Shown here piece by piece: positions 1 to 9,228 of a stretch of 64,000 bases of DNA. The notes below the pieces were generated by a model. That model worked only from the letters and a program-made list of their open reading frames with translations. It did no database searches and was not told where the DNA came from. Each line of letters begins with the position of its first letter. Position 1 is the first letter of the stretch. Made by a program: the position numbers and the translations under genes. Source of the DNA: Rhizobium sp. L1K21 (GTDB taxonomy: Bacteria > Pseudomonadota > Alphaproteobacteria > Rhizobiales > Rhizobiaceae); assembly GCF_024055895.1 (NCBI RefSeq), contig NZ_JAMXLE010000001.1:2348698-2412697 (forward strand), written 5' to 3'.

Positions 1-92
1 GGTCTAATCAAGAAAACTAGACGATTTGTGGAGTTCTAATGTCAAGAAAGATCGACTGCCGCAAGAGGCAATCGATATGTGGGGCTAAAAAG

Positions 93-1232
93 ATGAATAT
101 TTTCAAAAAGGTGGCAACTGCCGCCTCGGTTTCGCTTGTGCTTTTTTCCAGCGCGGCGTTTGCGGGCGAGACGGTGAAGATCACCGACATCACCGGTCGC
201 GAAGTCGAGGTGAACGTGCCGGTGGAGCACGTTATCCTCGGTGAAGGCCGTCAGATCTATTTCGTGGCCGCGCTCGACACGGAAGACCCGTTTGGCCGCG
301 TTGTCGGATGGCGTGACGACTTCAAGAAAGCCGATCTCGACGGTTACAACGAATATCTGAAAAAGTTCCCGCAGATGGACAGTCTGCCGACGTTCGGCGG
401 CATGAAGGATGGCACATTCGATGTGGAGCAGGCCGTGGCGCTGCATCCAGACGTCATCATCATGAACATCGATTCCAAGACCGCGACCGAGGAAGGCGGC
501 TATATCGAAAAGCTCGCCAAGGTCGGAATCCCGCTGGTTTACATCGACTTCCGCGACAAGGCGTTTGAAAACACCGAACCGTCCATGCGCATCGTTGGAA
601 AACTGTTCGGCAAGGAAGAACGCGCAGAAGAGTTCATTCAGTTTCGCGCAGAGCAGCTTGCCCGGGTGACCGATGTTGTTGCCGCACAGGCCGATCTGAA
701 GCGCCCGGTCGTCTTCATGGAGCGCGCTGGCGGTTATTCCGATGATTGCTGCATGTCTTTTGGTGATGAGAACTTCGGCAAGATGGTGGAAATGGCCGGT
801 GGCATCAACATGGCCAAGGACATCATTCCCGGCACGTTCGGCACGGTCAACCCGGAACAGATTATCGCCAGCAACCCTGATCAGGTGATTGTCACAGGCG
901 CCAACTGGGAAGGCTATGTGCCTGGCGGCAAGTGGGTCGGCGTCGGCCCCGGTGCTGACGAAGAGCAGTCCGCAGCAAAGCTGAAGGTTCTGATGGAGCG
1001 CCCGGCATTCACCGGCGTCAAGGCGGTCAAGGACGGTAATGTTCACGCCATCTGGCACCAGTTCTACAACAGCCCCTACCAGTTCGTGGCCGTTCAGCAG
1101 ATCGCCAAGTGGCTGCATCCGGAACTGTTCAAGGATCTGGATCCCGACGCATCATTCAAGGAACTGCATGACCGCTTCCTGCCGGTCGACTACAAGCCGG
1201 GATACTTCGCGTCGCTGAGCGTCGGCGGGTAA
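93..1232 (+). CDS. Iron-complex ABC transporter substrate-binding protein (FecB/BtuF type)
   Basis: Periplasmic binding protein of the Peripla_BP_2 (FecB/BtuF) family, which captures a ferric siderophore, haem or corrinoid and delivers it to the inner-membrane permease. With the ATG at 93 it has 379 residues and a clear signal peptide ending at AFA (residue 24). An upstream in-frame start at 39 would put a charged leader before the signal peptide, so I rejected it. A DDCC motif lies at residues 217-220. The permease and ATPase follow directly, 3 bases after the stop and then overlapping, so the three form one operon. The substrate cannot be read from sequence; an iron chelate is the family default. 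Confidence 0.85.
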   Translation: MNIFKKVATAASVSLVLFSSAAFAGETVKITDITGREVEVNVPVEHVILGEGRQIYFVAALDTEDPFGRVVGWRDDFKKADLDGYNEYLKKFPQMDSLPTFGGMKDGTFDVEQAVALHPDVIIMNIDSKTATEEGGYIEKLAKVGIPLVYIDFRDKAFENTEPSMRIVGKLFGKEERAEEFIQFRAEQLARVTDVVAAQADLKRPVVFMERAGGYSDDCCMSFGDENFGKMVEMAGGINMAKDIIPGTFGTVNPEQIIASNPDQVIVTGANWEGYVPGGKWVGVGPGADEEQSAAKLKVLMERPAFTGVKAVKDGNVHAIWHQFYNSPYQFVAVQQIAKWLHPELFKDLDPDASFKELHDRFLPVDYKPGYFASLSVGG

Positions 1233-1235
1233 CAG

Positions 1236-2293
1236 ATGACCTCCACGGATACCATTCAAATCGAGGCAGGGCGCGGTCAATACCGCGCCCTTGCCGCACG
1301 TCGCATTGCCCTTGTCGTTTGCCTTGTGGCAGCGCTCTGTCTGACATTCGCACTCGATCTGGCGCTTGGTCCGGCGCGTTACTCTCTCGGCCAGGTGCTC
1401 TCGGCCATCTGGTCACCCTCTAGCGCCGATCTGCAGTTGCGCGTGGTGATCTGGGACATCCGCATGCCGATCGCCTTGATTGCGCTCACCGTCGGCGGTT
1501 CGCTTTCGCTGGCCGGTGCACAGATGCAGACCATTCTCGGCAATCCGCTTGCCAGCCCCTTCACGCTCGGCGTTTCCGCCGCTGCCGGCTTTGGCGCGGC
1601 CATGGGCCTGGTTGCCGGCATCGCCATTTTCCCGGCTGCCGTGGAATATATGATCCCGTTCAACGCCTTCATCATGGCCATGGGCGCATCGCTCTTGATT
1701 TATGGTGTTTCGACATTTCGCGGAGTGACGTCGGAAACCATCGTGCTGCTCGGCATTGCACTGGTGTTCACATTCAACGCGCTGCTTTCGCTGCTGCAAT
1801 ACCTTGCCTCCGAACAGGCGCTTGCGGCCGTGGTCTTCTGGACCATGGGTTCGCTCACCAAGGCCACATGGCCGAAGGTCTGGATTACGGCTGCGGTGCT
1901 CATCATCAGCATTCCGCTTTTTGCCCGTCAGGCCTGGGCGCTGACCGCATTGCGGCTTGGTGACGACAAGGCCGCGAGCTTCGGCGTCAACATCCGCAAG
2001 CTGCGCCTGCAGACACTACTGGTCGTTTCGCTGCTGGCCGCCATTCCAGTGTCCTTTGTGGGTACGATTGGTTTTGTCGGTCTCGTCGGTCCGCACATCG
2101 CGCGCATGCTGGTGGGTGAAGATCAGCGTTTCTTCATGCCTGCCTCCGTGCTTTGCGGGGCCTTGATGCTGTCGGCCACATCCGTGGTCTCGAAGATCAT
2201 TCTGCCCGGTGCGATCCTGCCCATCGGCGTCATCACCGCGCTGGTTGGCGTCCCCTTCTTCTTCACGCTCATTTTCACCAACAGGAGGCGGGC

Positions 2294-2300
<7 letters not shown>
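1236..2300 (+). CDS. FecCD-family ABC transporter permease
   Basis: Integral inner-membrane permease of the FecCD/BtuC family, 354 residues with about ten hydrophobic segments, normally working as a homodimer. Family hallmarks include the GNPLASPFTLGVS stretch near residue 105 and the GTIGFVGLVGPHIARM segment near residue 280 that contacts the ATPase. It starts three bases after the binding-protein stop codon, and its own end overlaps the start of the ATPase gene by seven bases, which implies translational coupling. It completes a three-gene iron-complex importer. Confidence 0.9.
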
Positions 2301-3046
<746 letters not shown>

Positions 3047-3246
3047 AGGAGACGGCCGCAGCCGCACCTTGGCGGTCATTGGCGCTGCCCTTCTCGATAG
3101 GTCCCTTACGCTCGGCTGGACCGGCCGCACGGCGGAATGTCGCGTTTTGCCTATCACATGCTCCGGCGAGAGTGGGTTTAGCAGCACATTCAAACTCCCG
3201 TCTTCTGATGCACATCACAATTGTCGCTTCGCGATAAATCATCTTT

Positions 3247-3278
3247 CCCAAGCGCTTGGGTTTTGATATACTTTCCAC
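3247..3278 (+). promoter_or_regulatory. Palindromic operator and probable leaderless promoter of the DUF4160/DUF2442 pair
   Basis: CCCAAGCGCTTGGG at 3247-3260 is a perfect 14-base palindrome. A good -10 hexamer, TATACT, follows at 3267-3272. Transcription starting 6-8 bases further on would begin at or next to the ATG at 3279, and no Shine-Dalgarno precedes that ATG, so the mRNA is probably leaderless. A palindrome overlapping the promoter spacer is typical of autoregulated small-gene pairs. The sequence is seen; the function is inferred. Confidence 0.5.
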
Positions 3279-3527
3279 ATGCCGACTGTCTTGCGCTTTG
3301 ATGGCCTGCGCGTGGTCATTTACCCCAACGATCATCGTCCCGCGCATGTTCATGTCAAGGGAGCGGTCGGTGAAGCCGTTTTCATTCTGAATTGCCCGGA
3401 AGGTCCGCCGGCACTTCGGGAGAGCTACGGTTTCAACACGCGCGAATTGAGCCGGATCGTAAGCGACCTGGCCAGCGCATTGGCAACCCTCTGTACGGAA
3501 TGGAGAAAGTTTCATGACCATTACTGA
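3279..3527 (+). CDS. DUF4160 domain protein
   Basis: 82-residue protein with the DUF4160 signature: a short N-terminal strand, then DHRPAHVHVKG near residues 18-28. The family is regularly found next to DUF2442 proteins in a two-gene arrangement resembling toxin-antitoxin modules, though its biochemical role is not established. The last 14 bases overlap the next gene, so the two are co-translated. Upstream is a 230-base gap without a gene that carries the palindrome and promoter. Confidence 0.8.
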   Translation: MPTVLRFDGLRVVIYPNDHRPAHVHVKGAVGEAVFILNCPEGPPALRESYGFNTRELSRIVSDLASALATLCTEWRKFHDHY

Positions 3528-3933
3528 GCAGGAAGTACAACAGGCCGAAAAGCGGATGGCCGCCTTGCGAGAGAACGGGTTCGCCGTGTCCGCGCGCTAT
3601 GATCGCCGGTCGTCCCGCGTTGTGGTCAACTTGAATACCGGCGTGCAGATCGCTTTCCCTTCACGGTTGGCGGAAGGACTTGCCGACGCCTCTCCGGAGG
3701 AGCTTGCCGAAATTGAGGTTAGCCCCGCCGGTCTTGGCCTCCATTGGCCGAAACTCGACGCCGATGTCTATGTGCCTGCGCTTCTGCAGGGTGTTTTCGG
3801 TTCCAAGCGCTGGATGGCTGCACAACTCGGCGCAACGGGGGGCCAAGCCAAATCGCGTAGCAAAGCGGCAGCCGCGCGCGAGAACGGCCGCAAAGGCGGG
3901 AGACCGCGCAAGGTGGCTGGCGGCGGGCTTTAG
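3514..3933 (+). CDS. DUF2442 domain protein, partner of the DUF4160 gene
   Basis: 139 residues. The central part (about residues 30-85) matches DUF2442, with a strand-rich stretch including VVNLNTGVQIAFPSRL and the GLGLHWPKLDADVYVPALLQG segment common to this family. The C-terminal 40 residues are Ala/Arg/Lys-rich (KSRSKAAAARENGRKGGRPRK), a basic tail that could touch DNA. The gene overlaps the DUF4160 gene. If the pair is a toxin-antitoxin-like module, the basic tail makes this member the likely DNA-binding partner; that is inference. Confidence 0.8.
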   Translation: MTITEQEVQQAEKRMAALRENGFAVSARYDRRSSRVVVNLNTGVQIAFPSRLAEGLADASPEELAEIEVSPAGLGLHWPKLDADVYVPALLQGVFGSKRWMAAQLGATGGQAKSRSKAAAARENGRKGGRPRKVAGGGL

Positions 3934-4158
3934 ACAGCATCAACGTCAAACGTTGGTGATGTCGTCCTGAGTTTCAGCAACTTTGAGCCTTTAGCGTGAA
4001 ACGTTTGAGGCAGCGAAGACAATATTTCCATGGAAAATCTCCTTTGGATAAGGCGACTGCAAAACGAAGTCCGACTTAATCCATAATTGTATTTGCAGAA
4101 GGATCCCGCCAAGCTGCTCCGATCATTCGAAAAAACCTGACGGAAAGGATTGTGAGGG

Positions 4159-4878
4159 ATGCGGATTGCCATGTGGTCGGGACCTCGAAACCTCTCAACC
4201 GCGATGATGTATTCCTTTGGCGCGCGGGCTGACTGTGCGGTATGGGATGAGCCTTTTTATGCCCCGTTTCTGGTGGCTTCGGGACGCGACGATCCGATGC
4301 GGGCGGACATATTGGCCGCGGAGGAAACCGATCCGCAGAAGGTTGCCGAACGGTGCCTTGGGCCGATACCGGACGGCAAGGCGTTTTTCTATCAAAAACA
4401 CATGCCGCACCACATGGTGAAGGGCATTCCGCGCGACTGGATTGCCGGCGTCACCAATGTGTTTCTGATCCGCCACCCGGCGCGCGTGATCGTGAGCTAT
4501 GCCAAGAAGCGCGAGAACCCGACGCTCGACGACATTGGTTTTGAAAGCCAGGCACAGCTATTTGATGAAATTTCCGCCGCACAGGGCAAACCACCAGTGG
4601 TGATCGATTCGACCGACATTCGGCAAAACCCTGCCGATATGCTGGAAAAGCTCTGCGTGGCGATCGGCATGCCTTATAATGAAGGCATGCTCTCATGGCC
4701 GGCAGGTGGCCATGCACAAGACGGGACCTGGGCTGCGCACTGGTATCCGGAGGTCTGGAAGAGCACAGGCTTTGCCCCGCCAGAGGGTGTTTTGCCGGAT
4801 GTTCCCGACCATCTCAGGCCGTTGCTGGATGCCGCCCTGCCGCATTATGAGCGTTTGGCAAAGTTGGCAATCAGATGA
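4159..4878 (+). CDS. Sulfotransferase-like P-loop protein
   Basis: 239-residue cytoplasmic protein with a sulfotransferase-type P-loop fold. SGPRNLSTAMM near residues 6-16 is the 5'-phosphosulfate loop, and FLIRHPARVIVSYAKK near 103-118 is the 3'-phosphate-binding element with its conserved Arg and Ser. Proteins of this type are widespread in Rhizobiales; the acceptor is unknown. The ATG has a good ribosome site (GTGAGGG). The preceding 225 bases hold no recognisable gene. Its 3' end overlaps the convergent monooxygenase gene by eight bases. Confidence 0.7.
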   Translation: MRIAMWSGPRNLSTAMMYSFGARADCAVWDEPFYAPFLVASGRDDPMRADILAAEETDPQKVAERCLGPIPDGKAFFYQKHMPHHMVKGIPRDWIAGVTNVFLIRHPARVIVSYAKKRENPTLDDIGFESQAQLFDEISAAQGKPPVVIDSTDIRQNPADMLEKLCVAIGMPYNEGMLSWPAGGHAQDGTWAAHWYPEVWKSTGFAPPEGVLPDVPDHLRPLLDAALPHYERLAKLAIR

Positions 4879-5209
4879 GCAAGGCGTCCGACGGCGCCTG
4901 TGTCCGCTCATGCAAACCGTAGTCGCGCATCACATGCGCAACGCGCAGGCGATAGCCGCTGAAGACGGACTTGCGCCCCGCCATCTGCGCCTCGCGGTGA
5001 TGCATCTCATTGCGCCATGCCGAAACTGCCTCCTCATCCCGCCAGAATGATAGTGACAGAAGTTTGCCGCCGCTGGTGAGCGACTGGAACCGTTCGATAC
5101 TGATAAAGCCATCCACCTGTTTCAGATATTCGACGAGTTCAGCGGCCATCTGCAGATAAATATCCTTCATGCCTTCGGCGGGCTCGACTTCGAAAATGAC
5201 GGCAATCAT
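4871..5209 (-). CDS. Antibiotic biosynthesis monooxygenase (ABM) domain protein
   Basis: 112-residue ABM-fold protein (MIAVIFEVEPAEG at the N terminus, GFISIERF in the core, then LSFWRDEEAVSAWR). Members of this dimeric alpha/beta-barrel family include quinone or haem-modifying monooxygenases and many of unknown substrate. The start at 5209 forms an ATGA overlap with the stop of the upstream NIPSNAP gene, so the two are translationally coupled; a slightly longer reading from 5221 is less likely. Transcribed divergently from an ArsR-type regulator. Confidence 0.8.
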   Translation of the reverse strand: MIAVIFEVEPAEGMKDIYLQMAAELVEYLKQVDGFISIERFQSLTSGGKLLSLSFWRDEEAVSAWRNEMHHREAQMAGRKSVFSGYRLRVAHVMRDYGLHERTQAPSDALLI

Positions 5210-5535
5210 GGCTTTATCCACTCCGCATGCGGCTTGGAGACGTTTTTGAGGAATATCCGTTCCTCTTTCAGGATAAAGCGTTCTCGGGCGGCAAATTCGT
5301 AGTTTTCGCGCCCCAGTTTGGAGGCTGCCAAGTCGGCCCGGTAGCGCTCGTAAGCTGCAAGACTGTCGATATTGTAGACACCATAAGCTATGGTTGCCGA
5401 ACCTTCATGCGGCGCGAAATAGCCAATCAGGTCTGCGCCGCATTGCGGAATTGCTTGTCCCCAAACGCGCGCATATTCGGCAAATTGCGCGCTTTTAAAC
5501 GGGTCGATTTCATAGCGGATAAAACAGGTGATCAT
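5206..5535 (-). CDS. NIPSNAP family protein
   Basis: 109 residues with the NIPSNAP/ABM-like ferredoxin fold: MITCFIRYEIDPFK at the start, a central HEGSATIAYGVYNIDSLAAYERYR, and the C-terminal FILKEERIFLK. The ATG is preceded by AAAGGAACACAAC. Function in bacteria is not settled; small NIPSNAP and ABM proteins often sit together and may detoxify or sense reactive metabolites. First gene of a two-gene unit facing away from the regulator at 5608. Confidence 0.75.
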   Translation of the reverse strand: MITCFIRYEIDPFKSAQFAEYARVWGQAIPQCGADLIGYFAPHEGSATIAYGVYNIDSLAAYERYRADLAASKLGRENYEFAARERFILKEERIFLKNVSKPHAEWIKP

Positions 5536-5589
5536 GTTGTGTTCCTTTTTTCTGCAATCCGCTTATAGGCCTTGCGTAAACAGGAATGC

Positions 5590-5605
5590 TTCGATTAATA
5601 TCGAA
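5590..5605. promoter_or_regulatory. Candidate ArsR-type operator
   Basis: TTCGAT-TAAT-ATCGAA is an inverted repeat with six-base arms and a four-base AT spacer, ending two bases before the ATG of the ArsR-family gene. It lies in the 72-base intergenic space shared with the divergent NIPSNAP/ABM genes. AT-rich dyads of this shape are usual for ArsR regulators. Binding is inferred. Confidence 0.5.
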
Positions 5606-5607
5606 CC

Positions 5608-6282
5608 ATGAAGGAAGGCCCCGACATATCCCAAACTGCAGCCTTGGTTGGCGATCCGGCGCGTGCAAACATGCTTGTTGCGCTGATGGATGGGCGTGCG
5701 CTCACCGCCAGTGAGCTTTCCGCTGCCGCAGGCATCACCCAGCAGACTGCCAGTAGCCATCTGGCGCGACTGGAGGCTGGCCGCTTCGTGATCGTCCGCA
5801 AACAGGGGCGACACAAATATTTCGCGCTCACCGAACCGGCCGGCGAACTTCTGGAAGGCCTTTTCCGCTTTTCAGCGGAAACGCAGCAAAAGCGGCTGCT
5901 AGGCCCGAAAGACCCGGCGCTGAGGAAGGCGCGCATCTGCTATGACCATATGGCAGGCGACTATGGTGTGCAGATGTTCGAAAACCTGAAGGCGCGGCGG
6001 TTTATCTGCGAAGACGGTGATGCGGTTGATGTCACGCCGTCGGGCGAAAACTGGCTGGAGGGATTGGGCATCGACATTGGAGGACTGCGCAAGCTTCGGC
6101 GTCCGCTTTGCCGGTCCTGCCTGGACTGGAGCGAGCGGCGGTCGCATCTCGCCGGCGCGCTTGGAGCAAGCCTGCTCGATCTGCTTCTCGACAAGGGCTA
6201 TGCCCGGCGCATGCCCGAAAGCCGGGTGATAGCCTTTACGTCGACCGGCGAAAGGCGCTTTGCCGAACTCTTCGGCGTTTGA
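5608..6282 (+). CDS. ArsR-family transcriptional regulator
   Basis: 224 residues. Residues about 8-85 form a winged helix of the ArsR type (LTASELSAAAGITQQTASSHLARLEAGRFVIVRKQGRHKYFALT). The C-terminal 130 residues form an extra domain seen in long ArsR proteins of alphaproteobacteria, with CRSCLDWSERRSHLAGALG containing a CxxC pair near residue 168. No classical CxC metal site is visible in the helix. A palindrome sits directly at its start, and it is divergent from the NIPSNAP/ABM pair, so it probably represses itself and those genes. Confidence 0.8.
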   Translation: MKEGPDISQTAALVGDPARANMLVALMDGRALTASELSAAAGITQQTASSHLARLEAGRFVIVRKQGRHKYFALTEPAGELLEGLFRFSAETQQKRLLGPKDPALRKARICYDHMAGDYGVQMFENLKARRFICEDGDAVDVTPSGENWLEGLGIDIGGLRKLRRPLCRSCLDWSERRSHLAGALGASLLDLLLDKGYARRMPESRVIAFTSTGERRFAELFGV

Positions 6283-6360
6283 GCTTTCCTTGCCCATCGT
6301 CATGTTTTGGTGTAGCAGGCGGCTCATTCCTCCCCGATTTCAAAAGCAGATGTGAAAATT

Positions 6361-7050
6361 ATGAGCGGCTTTGACCTGATTATCTTCGATTGCGATGGCG
6401 TGCTTGTCGATAGCGAGATCATTGCAGCACAGGTGGAATCAAAGCTTTTGCGCGATGCCGGTTACACGATCAGCGCCGAGGAAATGGGCGAGCGGTTTTC
6501 CGGCATGACCTGGAAGAACATTCTCATGGCCATCGAAGCCGAAGCCGATATTCCGCTGTCCGCCTCGCTGCTCGATAAATCGGAAGCCTTGCTTGATCAG
6601 CGGCTTGCCCGCGATGTGCGCGATATTGAAGGCGTCAAGTTTGCGCTTTCGCGCCTCACGCAGCCGCGCTGCATCTGCTCCAATTCGTCCTCGCAGCGGC
6701 TGGACATGATGCTGACAAAGACCGGGCTGAAACCCTATTTCGATCCGCATGTCTATTCGGCCAAGGATCTGGGTGCCGACCGCGTGAAGCCGAAGCCGGA
6801 CATCTTTCTCCATGCTGCCGAAGAAATGAACGTCAAGCCGCAGAATGTGATCGTGATTGAAGATTCCGTGCACGGCATAGAAGGTGCCCGCAGTGCAGGT
6901 ATGCGCGTGATCGGCTTTACCGGCGGTTCGCACACATACCCATCGCACTCCGACAAGCTGACCGAGGCAGGTGCTGAAACGGTGATTTCCCGCATGGTCG
7001 ATCTGCCGCCGGTGATTGGCGCGCTGTCAGAATGGGCCGGGATTGCCTGA
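6361..7050 (+). CDS. HAD-family phosphatase (phosphoglycolate/beta-phosphoglucomutase type)
   Basis: 229-residue haloacid-dehalogenase-type hydrolase. Motif I is DCDGVLVDSE near the N terminus (nucleophile and acid Asp), motif II is CSNSSSQ near residue 104, the conserved Lys lies in RVKPKPDIF, and motif III/IV in VIEDSVHGIEGA near residue 168. The helical cap between motifs I and II places it in subclass I (GS-like/PGMB group). The substrate is unknown, probably a small sugar phosphate. A GTG three codons upstream (6352) is an alternative start; no strong ribosome site decides. Confidence 0.85.
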   Translation: MSGFDLIIFDCDGVLVDSEIIAAQVESKLLRDAGYTISAEEMGERFSGMTWKNILMAIEAEADIPLSASLLDKSEALLDQRLARDVRDIEGVKFALSRLTQPRCICSNSSSQRLDMMLTKTGLKPYFDPHVYSAKDLGADRVKPKPDIFLHAAEEMNVKPQNVIVIEDSVHGIEGARSAGMRVIGFTGGSHTYPSHSDKLTEAGAETVISRMVDLPPVIGALSEWAGIA

Positions 7051-7068
7051 ACCCCGGCTTTCAAAGCC

Positions 7069-7641
7069 CTATTTCTTCGCGCCGTCGTCGAAGCCGATAT
7101 AGACCTTGGCGAATTCGCCGGCACCGCCGGGGATTGCCACATCATTCTTTTCAAACAGGAACTGGTTGGAAAGCTGGCCTGCAGGAACCTGCACTTCAAG
7201 CTCGACGAGCTGAGAGTAGAGCACGGATTTGTCGTCGGCAACGGCTATACGGATCGGCACTTTGTAGCTGCCGGGCTTGCCCTGCGGCCCGAGAACCAGG
7301 CGACCCTGCGCCTGAACGGTGATGACGAGACCTTCCTGATCGGACATGCGGCAGGCACGGGTGGTGTCGGCGATGGCGGCCTGATAGATCAGCTTTTCAG
7401 GATCCATTTGTCCATCGGCCATCTTGCGTGCGCCGCGGGCATATTGACGGTGATAGGCCGTGCCTTCACGCAACTCGATCTGCGGGCATTTGCCCTGGAT
7501 GACCAGCTGTTGCGTCTGATCTTCGGCAGCGCTGCCGAGAACGCCTTTGGTATCGGTCGATGTACACGCCGCCAGAACAGCAAGAAGCGATGCTCCGACA
7601 AGGCCACGGACTTTACGATTGAACAAACCAGACACGCTCAT
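7069..7641 (-). CDS. Predicted lipoprotein of unknown function
   Basis: 190 residues with a lipoprotein signal: hydrophobic LVGASLLAVLA followed by lipobox LAAC (Cys26). The mature part is a soluble beta-rich domain with ITVQAQGRLVLGPQG and YSQLVELEVQVPAG. No family is recognised with certainty; similar lipoproteins are common in Brucellaceae. The start is the ATG at 7641, since the only upstream alternative in frame is the adjacent TTG. Convergent with the HAD gene, 18 bases apart, and divergent from thrC. Confidence 0.7.
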   Translation of the reverse strand: MSVSGLFNRKVRGLVGASLLAVLAACTSTDTKGVLGSAAEDQTQQLVIQGKCPQIELREGTAYHRQYARGARKMADGQMDPEKLIYQAAIADTTRACRMSDQEGLVITVQAQGRLVLGPQGKPGSYKVPIRIAVADDKSVLYSQLVELEVQVPAGQLSNQFLFEKNDVAIPGGAGEFAKVYIGFDDGAKK

Positions 7642-7806
7642 CAAGAATTCCCGGGTTTTCCTGTCTTAAAGAATGAAAACTGGCCCTTTTCATGGCCGTC
7701 GCCGATGGTCTATAGCAGCGGTTAGAAAAAAAAGCGATGAGTGGCGAAAATTTTCGCCGCCGGCGGGGATAACCAAACCAAACCCGTTGAGGAAGGACAT
7801 CTGACC

Positions 7807-9228
7807 GTGAAATATATCTCCACCCGTGGCGAGGCCCCTGAACTCGGCTTTCGCGATGCGCTGCTTGCAGGCCTTGCCGCAGATGGCGGGCTTTATCTGC
7901 CTAAGAAGTGGCCGGAATTTTCCAAGAAAGACATCCGCGCCATGCGCGGCAAATCCTATCAGGACATCGCATTCACAGTGATTTCCCGGTTCGTTGACGG
8001 TGAAATCGACGATGATGCGCTGAAGGCGATGATTGCCGAAGCCTATGGCACCTTTCGCCATGACGCCGTGACGCCATTGGTGCAGACTGACGCAAACACC
8101 TTTATCCTCGAGCTTTTCCATGGACCAACGCTCGCCTTCAAGGATGTGGCGATGCAATTGCTTGCCCGCCTGATGGACCATGTGCTGGCCGAACGGGGCC
8201 AGCGGGCCACAATCGTTGGCGCAACCTCGGGCGATACCGGCGGCGCTGCCATTGATGCCTTTGCAGGCCGCGAGCGCACCGATATTTTCATTCTCTTTCC
8301 CGAAGGCAAGGTGTCGCCGGTGCAGCAGCACCAGATGACGACCTCCACTGCATCCAACGTTCATGCATTGGCCGTGCAGGGCAATTTCGACGACTGCCAG
8401 AACCTTGTGAAGGAAATGTTCGGCCATGTCGCCTTCCGCGATAAGGTCAAGCTTTCCGGCGTCAACTCGATCAACTGGGCGCGCATCATGGCGCAGACAG
8501 TTTATTATTTCACCGCAGCGCTGTCGCTTGGCGCGCCGGCTCGCAAGGTTTCCTTCACGGTGCCGACGGGTAACTTCGGCGACATTTTTGCAGCCTATGT
8601 GGCGATGAAAATGGGACTGCCGATCGACCGTCTGGTGGTGGCGACCAATGAAAACGACATTCTGGCGCGCGCGCTGGAAACCGGGCGTTATGAAATGCAG
8701 GGCGTAACGGCCACCACTTCGCCGTCCATGGATATCCAGATTTCCTCGAATTTCGAACGGCTTTTGTTCGAAGCCTCCGACCGGGATGCGGGCGAGGTTC
8801 GCAAGGCGATGAACCGGCTGAAACAGTCGGGCGCATTCGATATCGACGAAAAGACGCTGAAGACGATCCGCAAGACCTTCAGAGCAGCACGCGCCAGCGA
8901 AGACGACGTGGCAAAACAGATCGCGTCAACGCTTGCCGACACCGGATACCTCATCGATCCGCACACCGCCGTTGCCCTTCATGTTGCCGGTCGCAACACG
9001 CGCAGCGCGTCGCCCATGGTGGTGCTGTCCACTGCCCATCCTGCCAAGTTCCCCGCCGCAGTAAAATCTGCAAGCGGTATTGACCCGGCGCTTCCAACGT
9101 GGCTTGCTGGTTTGATGGAACGGGAGGAGCGCTTTGATATTCTGCAGCCTCAGCTTGAAGTCGTTGAACAATTCATCAACGATCATGCGCGTATTGTTGC
9201 AGGCGAAGCGCAGAAAGAGGCATCATGA
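7807..9228 (+). CDS. thrC: Threonine synthase
   Basis: PLP enzyme that converts O-phosphohomoserine to threonine, the last step of threonine synthesis (the kinase, thrB, lies at 18451). A GTG start at 7807 follows GAGGAAGG at good spacing and gives 473 residues beginning MKYISTRGEAPELGF, the usual ThrC N terminus; the frame remains open further upstream but without similarity. The PLP lysine lies in GPTLAFKDVAMQ and the phosphate-binding loop in GATSGDTGGAA. The stop overlaps the next start (ATGA). Confidence 0.95.
   Translation: MKYISTRGEAPELGFRDALLAGLAADGGLYLPKKWPEFSKKDIRAMRGKSYQDIAFTVISRFVDGEIDDDALKAMIAEAYGTFRHDAVTPLVQTDANTFILELFHGPTLAFKDVAMQLLARLMDHVLAERGQRATIVGATSGDTGGAAIDAFAGRERTDIFILFPEGKVSPVQQHQMTTSTASNVHALAVQGNFDDCQNLVKEMFGHVAFRDKVKLSGVNSINWARIMAQTVYYFTAALSLGAPARKVSFTVPTGNFGDIFAAYVAMKMGLPIDRLVVATNENDILARALETGRYEMQGVTATTSPSMDIQISSNFERLLFEASDRDAGEVRKAMNRLKQSGAFDIDEKTLKTIRKTFRAARASEDDVAKQIASTLADTGYLIDPHTAVALHVAGRNTRSASPMVVLSTAHPAKFPAAVKSASGIDPALPTWLAGLMEREERFDILQPQLEVVEQFINDHARIVAGEAQKEAS

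Noticed and set aside
1-39. Possible 3' tail of an upstream gene ending with a terminal phenylalanine (as in TonB receptors)
   Set aside because: Only 12 codons are visible; the residues do not give a recognisable family end, so it cannot be distinguished from chance.
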